A DNA stretch of 34,510 bases from Desulfobacterales bacterium (GTDB lineage: Bacteria > Desulfobacterota > Desulfobacteria > Desulfobacterales > JAFDHS01), in assembly GCA_030589165.1 (NCBI GenBank), contig JAUUWG010000005.1, positions 1-34,510 on the forward strand. The letters run 5' to 3'. A model generated the notes under the pieces. The model was not told the DNA's origin and searched no databases. It saw only the letters and a list, made by a program, of their open reading frames with translations. A program made the position numbers and the translations under genes. Shown piece by piece: positions 17,797 through 27,382 of the stretch. Numbering within the stretch: position 1 is the stretch's first letter; each line of letters begins with the position of its first letter.

Positions 17797-18276
17797 ATGA
17801 TGATTTCTGAAACAGGTACCCAGAGAGAAAAAGAAATAAAAATTATCGGTTTTTTGTGTAACTGGTGTTCCTACGGCGGAGCGGATACGGCAGGTGTGTG
17901 CCGGTTTAAACAACCTACGGATTTACGAATCATCCGCATTCCGTGTACAGGACGTATGGATCCCCTATTCGTTGTTAAAGCGTTGATTTACGGAGCCGAC
18001 GGAGTGCTTGTATCCGGATGCCATCCTAAAGATTGCCATTATGCCGTCGGTAATTTATACGCCCGGCGGCGTATGGAACTCCTGAAACGGTTTCTCCCCT
18101 TTATCGGCATTGATACGAATCGATTTCGCTACACGTGGGTATCGGCTTCCGAAGGACAGCTATGGCAGCAGGTGGTTACGGAATTTTCCGAGGAGATACA
18201 CCGGTTGGGCCCCAATGCCGGATTAAATGAAAAAATGGATGCCGAAACGGCTTTATCGCTGTTTAATACAAAATAA
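17797..18276 (+). CDS. MvhD/FlxD-like hydrogenase iron-sulfur subunit
   Basis: IIGFLCNWCSYGGADTAGVCR...VRIPCTGRMDP-type motif, GADGVLVSGCHPKDCHYAVGNLYARRRMELLKRFL. Confidence 0.9.
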   Translation: MMISETGTQREKEIKIIGFLCNWCSYGGADTAGVCRFKQPTDLRIIRIPCTGRMDPLFVVKALIYGADGVLVSGCHPKDCHYAVGNLYARRRMELLKRFLPFIGIDTNRFRYTWVSASEGQLWQQVVTEFSEEIHRLGPNAGLNEKMDAETALSLFNTK

Positions 18277-18283
18277 GATAGTG

Positions 18284-18305
18284 GGGTCACGTTGCAACGT
18301 GACCC
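18284..18305. repeat. 22-bp perfect palindrome, GTTGCAAC core
   Basis: GGGTCACGTTGCAACGTGACCC. Confidence 0.9.
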
Positions 18306-18584
18306 TGCTAAAATAAAATTATGCATTATTATGTGACGGCTCTCGGCAATGAATTACCGAGCATCTATGGGACTAAATACCCAACCGACCACCGCCCTGG
18401 TCGGGGATGACTATACCTACAAGGTTTTACGTATCTCAGGATTGCGAGGCACAACCCGATACCTTGTCAAAGAGCATATGTTTACTTATAGCAAACCGAA
18501 TATACTGTCAACAGTTGCAATTCATCCCGGCGTTGAAAACACCGGGAATTCTTGCAACAAAATCTTAAATCGCTCAGGAACATA

Positions 18585-19559
18585 ATGCCGATGGATGAGA
18601 AGACAAAAACATTACAGGAAGACTTTGAAAAAAACTTTGCAGATCTGGAGCTGGTGATCGGCTGGGAAACGGGTTTTGACCGTTTGCACGCAACACCCGT
18701 TTTTATCCGTCAACCGTCAGAACTCGGCAAGTTGGTCTGGAATCCTCTTTGCTCCCAGAATCTCAGCGGTTATTTGGCGAAAAACCTGGATGCTTCCATT
18801 CAGGAAGACGGAAAAAAAATTGGTATTTGTGTTAAAGGCTGTGACAGCCGCTCTCTGGTTGCCTTGATCCAGGAAAATTTTATCGACCGGAAACGTTTGT
18901 ACATCGTCGGCATTCCTTGCGAAGGAACAGTGGATTTACGCCGCCTTATGCGCCTCAACCCTTCCCTTAAAAATGTCAGAAAAGTTGATATTGAAGGAAA
19001 TAAAGCCGTTGTTGAAACCGATCAGGAAACGCTCCGTTTTCCGATAGAGGATGTTCTGGCACGAAAATGCTTACGTTGTCTTTATCCCAACCCGGTCATT
19101 TATGACACAATTATCGGCACACCGGTAAAACCACGAATCAGTGAGGACAAAGCCTACACGGCCGTAGAAAAACTTGACTCGTCTGATCGAAAACAACGCC
19201 TGGCATTCTGGAAGACCGAATTTGACCGATGTATCCGCTGTTATGCATGCCGCAATGCCTGCCCGCTTTGTGTCTGTCAGGACAATTGTATTGCGGAAAG
19301 CCGAAAACCAAAGTGGCTGACACAACGCGACGGAATCCGGGAAAAATTTCTCTTCCATATGATACATGGCTTGCATTTGGCTGGCCGCTGTACCGAATGC
19401 GGGGAATGTGAACGTGTCTGTCCCGTCGAAATACCGACAATGCTGATTAAGGAAAAAATGAATCAGATCGTCAAAGATATGCTGGATTACGAAGCCGGAA
19501 TTGATCCTGAAGCAAAGCCGCCTTTATTAACATTTGATCCTGGTGAAACCGGAATATAG
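18585..19559 (+). CDS. 4Fe-4S dicluster protein, FlxB/FrhB-like component of the Flox-Hdr operon
   Basis: GICVKGCDSRSLVALIQENFIDRKRLYIVGIPCEGTVD, CIRCYACRNACPLCVC, CTECGECERVCPVEIP; ATG at 18585 with AGGA upstream preferred over the TTG at 18552. Confidence 0.8.
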   Translation: MPMDEKTKTLQEDFEKNFADLELVIGWETGFDRLHATPVFIRQPSELGKLVWNPLCSQNLSGYLAKNLDASIQEDGKKIGICVKGCDSRSLVALIQENFIDRKRLYIVGIPCEGTVDLRRLMRLNPSLKNVRKVDIEGNKAVVETDQETLRFPIEDVLARKCLRCLYPNPVIYDTIIGTPVKPRISEDKAYTAVEKLDSSDRKQRLAFWKTEFDRCIRCYACRNACPLCVCQDNCIAESRKPKWLTQRDGIREKFLFHMIHGLHLAGRCTECGECERVCPVEIPTMLIKEKMNQIVKDMLDYEAGIDPEAKPPLLTFDPGETGI

Positions 19560-19574
19560 CAAACAACCAAAAAA

Positions 19575-19645
19575 AGTGAGCTAAAGTGAGCTAAAGTTTG
19601 AAGTGAGCTAAAGTTAAGGAGTCGCTTCGCTCCGTCTTTTTATAT
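19575..19645 (+). repeat. AGTGAGCTAAAGT repeats (3 units) plus GAGTCGCTTCGCTCCGTCTTTTT terminator-like segment
   Basis: Same module pattern as 10740..10790 and, inverted, 14230..14280. Confidence 0.75.
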
Positions 19646-19701
19646 AAGATTGATAGAATTCCTCAACCCCGGTTAAATAAGATGGGGCATTTAACGGGGT
19701 G

Positions 19702-19743
19702 AACTTTAGGCACTTTAGATCACTTTAGGCACTTTACACTTTT
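19702..19743 (-). repeat. ACTTTAGGCACTTTAGATCACTTTAGGCACTTT repeats, opposite orientation
   Basis: About 4 degenerate 12-13-mers. Confidence 0.75.
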
Positions 19744-19759
19744 TAAGTGAGGATAATCA

Positions 19760-20833
19760 ATGCGTGGGAAAACCTTTATTGCCCATGATGAACTGCCCGA
19801 AGTGTTGGAACGTCTTTCCAAGGCAATGGATGTATGGATTCCGACAGCCATAAATGACGAAAAGTACGAAATTCAATTTTTGCCTTATCAATCAGACCGG
19901 CTGCCTGTCCTGGACAGGCAAAGCACAATGCCGCCCAAGAAAGTCATCTTCCCCCAGGTGGAGACCCTGTTGCATTTCAGCCGCAAAAAGGATGAAAACA
20001 ACCCGTTCAAATCGCATATTAAACTGGAAGACGAAGAAGAGGTATCACCTGTACTGGTTTTTGGGGCACGTCCCTGTGATGTTCGCGGTTTTCTTGTTTT
20101 CGACGAGGTTTATTTAAACGGACCGTATAAAGACCCTTATTATGCCAAACGCCGTAAAAAAACCCTTTTTGCAACGCTTGTATGTGAAACATCCGACAAT
20201 GCCTGTTTTTGTTCCGCTGTGGGAAGCGGACCGGCGGACCAGACAGGGAGTGACCTGTGGATCATTCCTGTTGACGGCGGTTATGTAATTGAAGCGCTTA
20301 CTGAGCGGGGCGAAAACCTGATGCCTGAGATGGGCAAAGATGCCACCGAAGCACAGGTCGCCGAAGCGCGGGATGTTCAGGAAAAAGTTGCCGGCTTGCG
20401 TGTCGGCGAAGCTGATTTGACGCAAAATTCAGACGCTTTTGAGGATCGTTTTTCAGATAATGAATATTGGCGGGATATGGCTTTCAAGTGCATCAGTTGC
20501 GGAATATGTACCTATGTATGCCCCACCTGTTACTGTTTTAACATCACGGATGAAGCCAAAGACCTGGATGGAGAGCGCATACGCTCCTGGGATTCTTGTA
20601 TGTTCAATCATTTTACCCGGGAAGCCAGCGGCCACAATCCGCGCCCAAGCAAGCTGGAACGCTATCGTAACCGGATTGGTCATAAATTCAGTTATTTCCC
20701 GAAAAAATATAAGGGCATGATTGCCTGTTGCGGATGCGGCAGGTGTATACGCAGATGCCCTGTTGCATTGGATATTCGCAACGTGGTGCTCAGCTTGAAG
20801 AAGAACAAGGAGAATGTTGATGTTTGTAAATAA
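19760..20833 (+). CDS. 4Fe-4S dicluster protein, sulfhydrogenase-beta/AsrA/FlxC-like
   Basis: VLVFGARPCDVRGFLVFDEVY, ETSDNACFCSAVGSGP, CISCGICTYVCPTCYCFNITDE, CCGCGRCIRRCPVALDI. Confidence 0.85.
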   Translation: MRGKTFIAHDELPEVLERLSKAMDVWIPTAINDEKYEIQFLPYQSDRLPVLDRQSTMPPKKVIFPQVETLLHFSRKKDENNPFKSHIKLEDEEEVSPVLVFGARPCDVRGFLVFDEVYLNGPYKDPYYAKRRKKTLFATLVCETSDNACFCSAVGSGPADQTGSDLWIIPVDGGYVIEALTERGENLMPEMGKDATEAQVAEARDVQEKVAGLRVGEADLTQNSDAFEDRFSDNEYWRDMAFKCISCGICTYVCPTCYCFNITDEAKDLDGERIRSWDSCMFNHFTREASGHNPRPSKLERYRNRIGHKFSYFPKKYKGMIACCGCGRCIRRCPVALDIRNVVLSLKKNKENVDVCK

Positions 20834-21650
20834 TCCCTACCGTCCTGAACCGGCGGTGATTAAAGATATTATTCAGGAAACAACCAATATTCGTACTTTC
20901 CGCATTGTTTTGAACGATGAAGAAAAAATGCGTAATTTTTCCTTCAAACCCGGTCAGGTCGCTCAACTTTCCGTGTTCGGAGTCGGAGAATCGACTTTTG
21001 TAATCAACTCTCCGCCGACCCGGAAAGATTATTTACAATTCAGCGTTATGGCCGTCGGTGAAGTAACTCAGGCACTGCACAAGCTGGATGTCGGCGATGA
21101 GGTTGGTGTACGCGCGCCTTTGGGTAACGGATTTGATGTGGAAGCCCTGAAAGGCTATAATATCGTCTTTGTCGGCGGCGGCATCGGGATGGCTCCTTTG
21201 CGTACCCTCCTTCTCTACATGCTCGATAACCGCCAGGATTACGGAGATATTATCGTGATTTACGGCGCCCGTTCACCCGAAGATCTCTGCTACAGGTATG
21301 AATTCGATAAATGGCGTGACGGGGGGATAAATCTTGTATTGACCGTGGACGCAGAAGCTCCGGGATGGAAAGAGAATGTCGGGTTTGTCCCCACAATATT
21401 AGCGGAAGTTGAGCCGAGTGCTCACAATCGTATGGCCATAACCTGCGGTCCCCCGATCATGATCAAGTTTGTGCTGGCCGGACTCAAGGAGATCGGATTT
21501 GAAAACCACCAGATCCTTACAACGCTCGAAAAGCGTATGAAATGCGGCATCGGTATTTGCGGGCGCTGCAATATCGGCACCAAATACGTTTGCATTGACG
21601 GCCCTGTTTTCTCTTATGAAGAATTGAGTAAAATGCTTCCTGAGTTATAA
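20820..21650 (+). CDS. FAD/NAD(P)-binding oxidoreductase, FlxA/sulfhydrogenase-gamma-like
   Basis: RTFRIVLNDEEKMRNFSFKPGQVAQLSVFGVGES, VFVGGGIGMAPLRTLL, TCGPPIMIKFVLAGL, RMKCGIGICGRCNIG...CIDGPVFSYEEL. Confidence 0.88.
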   Translation: MFVNNPYRPEPAVIKDIIQETTNIRTFRIVLNDEEKMRNFSFKPGQVAQLSVFGVGESTFVINSPPTRKDYLQFSVMAVGEVTQALHKLDVGDEVGVRAPLGNGFDVEALKGYNIVFVGGGIGMAPLRTLLLYMLDNRQDYGDIIVIYGARSPEDLCYRYEFDKWRDGGINLVLTVDAEAPGWKENVGFVPTILAEVEPSAHNRMAITCGPPIMIKFVLAGLKEIGFENHQILTTLEKRMKCGIGICGRCNIGTKYVCIDGPVFSYEELSKMLPEL

Positions 21651-21666
21651 GATATAAGACCGGATA

Positions 21667-22062
21667 TCATTCCCACCGGTTGCCTCGTCTGTATTTAATG
21701 TCAACATACTTTAATGAACCGTGTTCAATGATAAAGGAATTAAGAAGCCAATTAAAAAAACTTATCAGAATTGAACCGAACACAGCCGACCAGAATCCAC
21801 GGACTTCAAAGCCGGATATAATGCCGGAGGCCATCTGAAGCATAAGAGCATTTACCACGAATGTAAAAAGGCCGAAACTCAACATGTTTATGGGAAGTGT
21901 CAAAATGATGAGTATCGGCCTTAAAAAAGCATTCAATATACCTAACACAGCCGCTGCGAAAAAGGCGGGGAAAAAACCGCTCACAGATATTCCATCCATC
22001 ATGTAGGAAACGATGATGACCGCTCCCGTCAAAAACAACCACCGTATAAAAATTTTTATCAC
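21667..22062 (-). CDS. Phage holin family membrane protein (Phage_holin_4_2-like)
   Basis: FFAAAVLGILNAFLRPILIILTLPINMLSFGLFTFVVNALML, four hydrophobic segments. Confidence 0.85.
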   Translation of the reverse strand: MIKIFIRWLFLTGAVIIVSYMMDGISVSGFFPAFFAAAVLGILNAFLRPILIILTLPINMLSFGLFTFVVNALMLQMASGIISGFEVRGFWSAVFGSILISFFNWLLNSFIIEHGSLKYVDIKYRRGNRWE

Positions 22063-22073
22063 CTTCCTGTTTT

Positions 22074-22237
22074 AGAGCCTGTTTAAAAACTGATGAATCC
22101 GCTGCAAAACCGTGAGAGCGGTTCAAATTGTCGTAAATTTTCGGCAAATAGGCTTGCTATTCACCTCAAATTTGCAACAATTTGCCCTCGCTCTCACACT
22201 TTTTCACTTGGATTCTCTAATCTTTAAACGGGCTCTT
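22074..22237 (+). repeat. 164-bp palindromic MITE-like repeat, copy 1
   Basis: AGAGCCTGTTTAAAAACTGATGAATCCGC...TCTAATCTTTAAACGGGCTCT; inverted copy at 28659..28821. Confidence 0.92.
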
Positions 22238-22460
22238 AAGCACATCAATTAATAATATTTATTCTAACCTCTTGTTTTGATAAAATTACTTTTAACACTT
22301 TATTTTGTCAACAGCTTAAACGGTTTTCGTTAACACGTTATTAACAATTATTTATCAAAATCCTTGCATATAAGTTAAAACAAGTGTATCTGCCAAACTG
22401 TGTTTAAAATCAATAAATATCGCTAACCTGGGCAAGCTGTAACCCAAACAATATTTTTAA

Positions 22461-22517
22461 ATCACGAAAACACGAAAAGTAAAATTTCATGGTTTCTTTG
22501 TTTCGTATTTTCGTGAT
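22461..22517. repeat. Intergenic hairpin upstream of transketolase
   Basis: ATCACGAAAACACGAAA ... TTTCGTATTTTCGTGAT, 16/17 pairing. Confidence 0.8.
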
Positions 22518-22589
22518 AATTTTTTAAACTTTCGGCCATAAAAAGTTCGAATTAAAAAATGAAGAAACAAAGAAGGAGAAAGGGGTATC

Positions 22590-24608
22590 ATGAATGAAAA
22601 ATTGCCTGAAACCGGGGCAAATATTGACGAACTCTGCATAAATACCATTCGCACATTGTCCATTGACGCCATTCAAAAAGCCAACTCCGGCCATCCCGGC
22701 GCACCCATGGGTCTTGCACCTGCGGGCTATGTTTTATGGACGCGTATTTTAAAACACAACCCGAAAAACTCCGCATGGCTCGACAGGGATCGTTTTGTAC
22801 TTTCAGGCGGTCATGCATCCATGCTTCTTTACAGCCTGCTTTATCTTACAGGTTATAGCGTGACCCTTGACGATATAAAAAATTTCCGGCAGTGGGGAAG
22901 TAAAACTCCGGGCCATCCTGAATTCGGACACACCGACGGTGTAGAGACGACAACCGGACCGCTGGGACAGGGCTTTGCCAATGCAGTGGGTATGGCAATG
23001 GCCGAACGCCATCTTGCAGCTCGTTTTAACCGGCCGGGACACGAAATCGTCGACCACCACACCTACATGATCTGCGGTGATGGCGACATGATGGAAGGCA
23101 TCTCTTCCGAGGCCGCCTCTCTGGCCGGTCACCTCGGTCTTGGCAGACTGATATGCATTTATGATGACAACAAAATCTCCATTGACGGAAGTACAGATAT
23201 AACATTTACGGAAGACGTGGCCCTCAGATTCAAGTCTTATAACTGGCACGTGCTGAAAGTCGATGATGGCAACGATACCCAAGCCATTTACGATGCACTC
23301 AAAGCAGCCAAAGCTGAAACCGAAAAACCCTCCCTGATTGTTATGCGTACACATATTGCATACGGCAGCCCCACTAAACAGGACACATCCGACGCCCATG
23401 GCGCACCTCTGGGTGAAGAAGAAATCCGCCTGACCAAAAAACGACTGGGCTGTCCGGAAAATGTCTCTTTTTGTGTTCCGGAAAACGTGCTGAATAAATT
23501 CAGAGCGTGCATTAAAAAAGGAGAAGACGCAGAATCCTTATGGCAGCAAAAATACGACGCTTACAATAAAACCTATCCGGATCTGGCAAACCAATGGGTA
23601 GATGCCATGTGTGGCTTTTTAGCGGAAGGATGGGACTACGATATTCCGAGGTTTTCAATTTCAGATGGTCCCATAGCCACCCGCGCTGCATCAGGCAAGG
23701 TTTTAAACGCCATTGCCGCGAAAGTCCCTACCCTTATGGGAGGATCTGCCGATCTGTCACCTTCAAACAAAACATTCTTAGAGGCTTCCCCTGAATTTCA
23801 GAAAGGTTCATACGAAGGCCGGAATATTCGTTTCGGCGTCAGAGAACACGCAATGGGAGGTGTGATGTCGGGTATGTTTCTTCATCACGGCGTCAGACCT
23901 TATGGGGGGACCTTTCTTGTTTTTGCGGACTATATGCGTGCAGCAATACGCGCTGCCAGTCTTATGAAACTGCCGGTAATATATGTTTTTACCCACGACA
24001 GCATTGCTGTGGGAGAAGACGGTCCTACGCACCAGCCTGTCGAACATCTGGCTTCCTTACGGGCAATTCCCGGTCTTACCGTTATCCGGCCCGCAGATGC
24101 CAAAGAAACAGCGGATGCATGGCGTCAGGCTCTCATGACCACCGACGGCCCCGTAGCTCTGATCCTGAGCCGCCAGAAACTCCCTGTACTGGGCAAAAGT
24201 TCAAAATTCAACCTGTCACAAGGTGCTTATGTTGTAGAAGATTCCGACGGCAAACCGGACATTATTCTTATTGCCACAGGATCGGAAGTACATATCGCAG
24301 TTGAAGCTCAAAAGATTCTCGCCCAAAAGGATATTTCAGCCAGAGTGGTGAGTATGCCCAGCTGGGAACTTTTTGACAAAAACCCGTCATCCTATCAAGA
24401 CCAAATACTGCCGCCGGATGTAACCGCACGTATTGCCGTTGAAGCAGGCAGTCCCATGGGATGGGAACGGTATGTAGGAGGAGAAGGTGAAATCATCGGG
24501 ATGACAGGATTCGGAGCTTCCGCACCGGGAGGAACCCTTATGAAAGAATTCGGGTTTACCGCTGAAAATATTGTTCAAAAGGCCATGGACATGTTGAACA
24601 AAAAATAG
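22590..24608 (+). CDS. tkt: Transketolase
   Basis: [106 protein letters not shown]. Confidence 0.98.
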   Translation: MNEKLPETGANIDELCINTIRTLSIDAIQKANSGHPGAPMGLAPAGYVLWTRILKHNPKNSAWLDRDRFVLSGGHASMLLYSLLYLTGYSVTLDDIKNFRQWGSKTPGHPEFGHTDGVETTTGPLGQGFANAVGMAMAERHLAARFNRPGHEIVDHHTYMICGDGDMMEGISSEAASLAGHLGLGRLICIYDDNKISIDGSTDITFTEDVALRFKSYNWHVLKVDDGNDTQAIYDALKAAKAETEKPSLIVMRTHIAYGSPTKQDTSDAHGAPLGEEEIRLTKKRLGCPENVSFCVPENVLNKFRACIKKGEDAESLWQQKYDAYNKTYPDLANQWVDAMCGFLAEGWDYDIPRFSISDGPIATRAASGKVLNAIAAKVPTLMGGSADLSPSNKTFLEASPEFQKGSYEGRNIRFGVREHAMGGVMSGMFLHHGVRPYGGTFLVFADYMRAAIRAASLMKLPVIYVFTHDSIAVGEDGPTHQPVEHLASLRAIPGLTVIRPADAKETADAWRQALMTTDGPVALILSRQKLPVLGKSSKFNLSQGAYVVEDSDGKPDIILIATGSEVHIAVEAQKILAQKDISARVVSMPSWELFDKNPSSYQDQILPPDVTARIAVEAGSPMGWERYVGGEGEIIGMTGFGASAPGGTLMKEFGFTAENIVQKAMDMLNKK

Positions 24609-24621
24609 AAAACAGATAGCC

Positions 24622-24643
24622 GGGGCACGTTGCAACGTGCCCC
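24622..24643. repeat. 22-bp perfect palindrome, GTTGCAAC core
   Basis: GGGGCACGTTGCAACGTGCCCC. Confidence 0.9.
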
Positions 24644-24668
24644 TACCCCGTAAAAGGATGCAGATGTT

Positions 24669-24947
24669 ATGGATTTTAAACTGATGCTGACAACATTTGC
24701 CTTGGTATTTATGGCCGAACTCGGTGACAAAACCCAGCTTGCCGTTTTCTGTCTTTCAGCGGAAAACAATTCAAAATTTTCTTTATTTATAGGTTCTGTC
24801 TGCGCACTTTCACTAAGTACTCTGCTCGCCGTAGTTTTCGGCGATGCAATAAGCCGGGTTTTACCTGCAAATTACATCAAAATCGGAGCCGGCGGTTTTT
24901 TTATTTTAGTGGGGATATGGACCTTATTTTCGGGAAACAGACTGTAG
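24669..24947 (+). CDS. TMEM165/GDT1 (UPF0016) family, single-domain form
   Basis: FALVFMAELGDKTQLAVFCLSAEN...GDAISRVLPANYIKIGAGGFFILVGIWTLF. Confidence 0.92.
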   Translation: MDFKLMLTTFALVFMAELGDKTQLAVFCLSAENNSKFSLFIGSVCALSLSTLLAVVFGDAISRVLPANYIKIGAGGFFILVGIWTLFSGNRL

Positions 24948-24969
24948 GGGAACGTGCAACGTATTCCCC
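24947..24969. repeat. Degenerate palindrome related to the GTTGCAAC-core elements
   Basis: GGGGAACGTGCAACGTATTCCCC. Confidence 0.6.
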
Positions 24970-24987
24970 TGCCCTACCCCTGCAAAA

Positions 24988-26328
24988 TTACCTTGGAATC
25001 ATTTTTTTCAGATCTGAAATCGTTTTCCACGAAAAAGCTTCCTTTTGGCACGGGAATATCGCATTGTTGGTAAAGATCGGGTCCGACTCGATATCATACC
25101 GGGAGGAAGCCACGGCCTTTTTCCACATGGCTGTATGAGGGATCGGGGTATAATAGGCCGGTATCGGTTTTATTCCAGCCTTTATAACCGTTTTTACAGA
25201 TGCCTTGATGGAGGCTGAACTCTGACCTGGAAGGCCGGCAAGCAGATATGCACCGACCTGATTCCTTTTAAAGCCCGCCTCCTTGAGATGGGAAACAGCC
25301 TGCCTGAACTCATCGGCCGTCACCTTTCCGTCAAGTTCCTCTCTTTTTTCAAATGCGGTTGTTTCAAGCCCTACACGCAGGGTTTTAAAGCCCGCCCTGA
25401 ACATCAGGCGGGCCGTCTTTTTTGAAATTTTCCTGATGTGAACCGCATTGGGTGTATGAAACCGGAGATTAAAACCTGTTTTTATTATACCTTCAAGGAT
25501 GAGGATAGCATGTTTTTCCGCGTTCACAAGCAACGCGTCATCATAAAACACAAAATCTCTTACGCCGAATTTTTTATGCCAGTACCCTATTTCCTCCACA
25601 ACCGATTCCGGCTTGCGAAGCATTCTCTTGGGATCCAGAAAATTGGATGCGCAGTATGCACATGAAAACGGGCATCCCTTTGAAGTAAGAACCGGGACAT
25701 AAGTAATTTTTCTCTGCAGATCAAATCGGGGATAAGGATAGGTATCAAGATCATCAGGATCAAATTTTAACTTCACCTGAAAGCCTGTGTAATCCCCGGC
25801 AAGTTTCAGAATGTTTTTCTCACCGGGTCCGGTCACAACCTTGTCGGCACCTGAATGGCTTTTAGCATGTTCGTGACACAGGCTTGCATAAATCCCTCCG
25901 AGAAGAACCGGGGTATTCGGAAAGATTTCCTTTATCACCCCTATGGTCTCATGCACCCCGGGATACCAGTATGTCATAACCGAGGTCACAAGAACAAGGT
26001 CGGGACGAGGGACGGACAAAAGATCCTCTTTGAACCATTGGGGCAGGATTCCGTACCTTGAAAATCTGCGGGGGATATCTTCAAGCCCTTCAGGGGTCGG
26101 GATTGCGGTTTTAAGATAGGCGCCCCGACCGTTTCTGGCATAGGGATCGGTTTCAGGCGCATTGGGATGAAACCTGTCAAGGCAGTCTATGTATGAAACT
26201 GAAAATCCGTGGTCATGGAGTATTGAAGCAAGGGTTAAAAGCCCTATGGGCTTTGCCCATACATCGTATGCAGCAAAATCGTGTATCCATGGATTTACCA
26301 GAAGTATATGGGGTTTGTCGCAATTCAC
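24988..26328 (-). CDS. B12-binding domain radical SAM protein
   Basis: ILLVNPWIHDFAAYDVWAKPIGLLTLASIL, LTSKGCPFSCAYCAS, DFVFYDDALLV. Confidence 0.9.
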   Translation of the reverse strand: MNCDKPHILLVNPWIHDFAAYDVWAKPIGLLTLASILHDHGFSVSYIDCLDRFHPNAPETDPYARNGRGAYLKTAIPTPEGLEDIPRRFSRYGILPQWFKEDLLSVPRPDLVLVTSVMTYWYPGVHETIGVIKEIFPNTPVLLGGIYASLCHEHAKSHSGADKVVTGPGEKNILKLAGDYTGFQVKLKFDPDDLDTYPYPRFDLQRKITYVPVLTSKGCPFSCAYCASNFLDPKRMLRKPESVVEEIGYWHKKFGVRDFVFYDDALLVNAEKHAILILEGIIKTGFNLRFHTPNAVHIRKISKKTARLMFRAGFKTLRVGLETTAFEKREELDGKVTADEFRQAVSHLKEAGFKRNQVGAYLLAGLPGQSSASIKASVKTVIKAGIKPIPAYYTPIPHTAMWKKAVASSRYDIESDPIFTNNAIFPCQKEAFSWKTISDLKKMIPR

Positions 26329-26352
26329 AGGCTAAAGAAAATTTCTATGCTC

Positions 26353-26829
26353 TTATGTTTCGTCCGGAAAGTACTGCATTGATGTTTTTTTCAGTTCCTG
26401 CCTGCTGAAAAGAAGCGTGTAGGTATCGATTGAAGCCTCCGCAGACATATTGCGGACCGTTTCCCTGCACGATTCCTCATCCTTTGCGTGAACCATGGTA
26501 TAGAGGTTATATGGCCACTCTTTTGTAGGATTTCGTCTGTAACAATGCGTAACCTCTTTATAAGAGGCCATTTTTTCACCCACTTCTTCTATTCGGTCTT
26601 CGTCGACTTTCCACGCGGCCATGGCATTTGCTGCAAAGCCTGATTTCTGGTGGCGAAGGGTGGCACCAAAACGACGTATAATTCCCCGGTCACAAAGGTC
26701 CTGCAATTTTTCAAGCAGCACCTCTTCTTCAATCCCCAGTTTATTGGCAATTTCAAGATACGGACGTTCGGTAACAGGAATATCACCCTGAATCGCGGAT
26801 ATTATTCTTTTTTCAAGATTGGTCAGCAT
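26353..26829 (-). CDS. Siroheme decarboxylase-like Lrp/AsnC-fold protein (AhbA/AhbB family)
   Basis: EKRIISAIQGDIPVTERPYLEIANKLGI...GIIRRFGATLRHQKSGFAANAMAAWKV...VTHCYRRNPTKEWPYNLYTMVHA. Confidence 0.85.
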   Translation of the reverse strand: MLTNLEKRIISAIQGDIPVTERPYLEIANKLGIEEEVLLEKLQDLCDRGIIRRFGATLRHQKSGFAANAMAAWKVDEDRIEEVGEKMASYKEVTHCYRRNPTKEWPYNLYTMVHAKDEESCRETVRNMSAEASIDTYTLLFSRQELKKTSMQYFPDET

Positions 26830-26851
26830 GAGAAGTTTTTTAAATAAGATT

Positions 26852-27367
26852 TTATTTGTTTTCAAAATCAGATATGATCCGATCTATTTCTTTTTGTATA
26901 TATGCAACAAGTGATTCCGCCTTGTCGGTTGTTATTTTAGAAATATCATCCGATAAGCTCTCTATTTCATCTTCATCAATACCGGTTGTTTTGCTGATCA
27001 GGAAGGATTCCACTTCACCGTCATCCAGGATCAGTCCGCACCCTCCGGCAACGCCCAGGTACTCATCACCCACAAAAATCGGGACGACCAATTTTACAAG
27101 TCCGGCGTCACATTCTTCGATAACCGGTTTTTTGGTTTGCATTGCCTGTGCTGCGATATTCTGATGCGCTGCGGAACAGATAAAGGTTTGCCCCTTTTCA
27201 TTGGCCTTGATAACGGGACACAACCTGTTCGGCCATTTTTTCAATTCAGTTATTCTAACGCCGTCTATATCGGAAACAGCAGCATTAAGACCTGATCTTT
27301 TATTAATCTCCTCTTCAAGTTCAGCCCATTTTTCAAGCGGTAAGATATCGGTAAGTTTCATCTTCAT
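26852..27367 (-). CDS. Stand-alone PocR ligand-binding domain protein
   Basis: EEEINKRSGLNAAVSDIDGVRIT...LCPVIKANEKGQTFICSAAHQNIAAQA...CDAGLVKLVVPIFVGDEYLGVAGGCGLIL. Confidence 0.88.
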   Translation of the reverse strand: MKMKLTDILPLEKWAELEEEINKRSGLNAAVSDIDGVRITELKKWPNRLCPVIKANEKGQTFICSAAHQNIAAQAMQTKKPVIEECDAGLVKLVVPIFVGDEYLGVAGGCGLILDDGEVESFLISKTTGIDEDEIESLSDDISKITTDKAESLVAYIQKEIDRIISDFENK

Positions 27368-27382
27368 ATTCCTTACTTTAGC

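Noticed and set aside
18349-18585. 78-aa ORF between the MvhD-like and 4Fe-4S genes
   Set aside because: Covers several hairpins, no recognised family, poor start context; treated as non-coding.
10740-19743. CRISPR array suggested by repeated AGTGAGCTAAAGT units
   Set aside because: Units are 12-13 bp, degenerate, without regular spacers and without cas genes.
21667-22062. Prophage indicated by the phage holin family protein
   Set aside because: This family is a common chromosomal membrane protein in bacteria and no other phage genes are near.
22803-23399. 198-aa minus-strand ORF within transketolase
   Set aside because: Complementary to a clear tkt coding frame; low-complexity-like Cys/Gly/Val-rich shadow translation.
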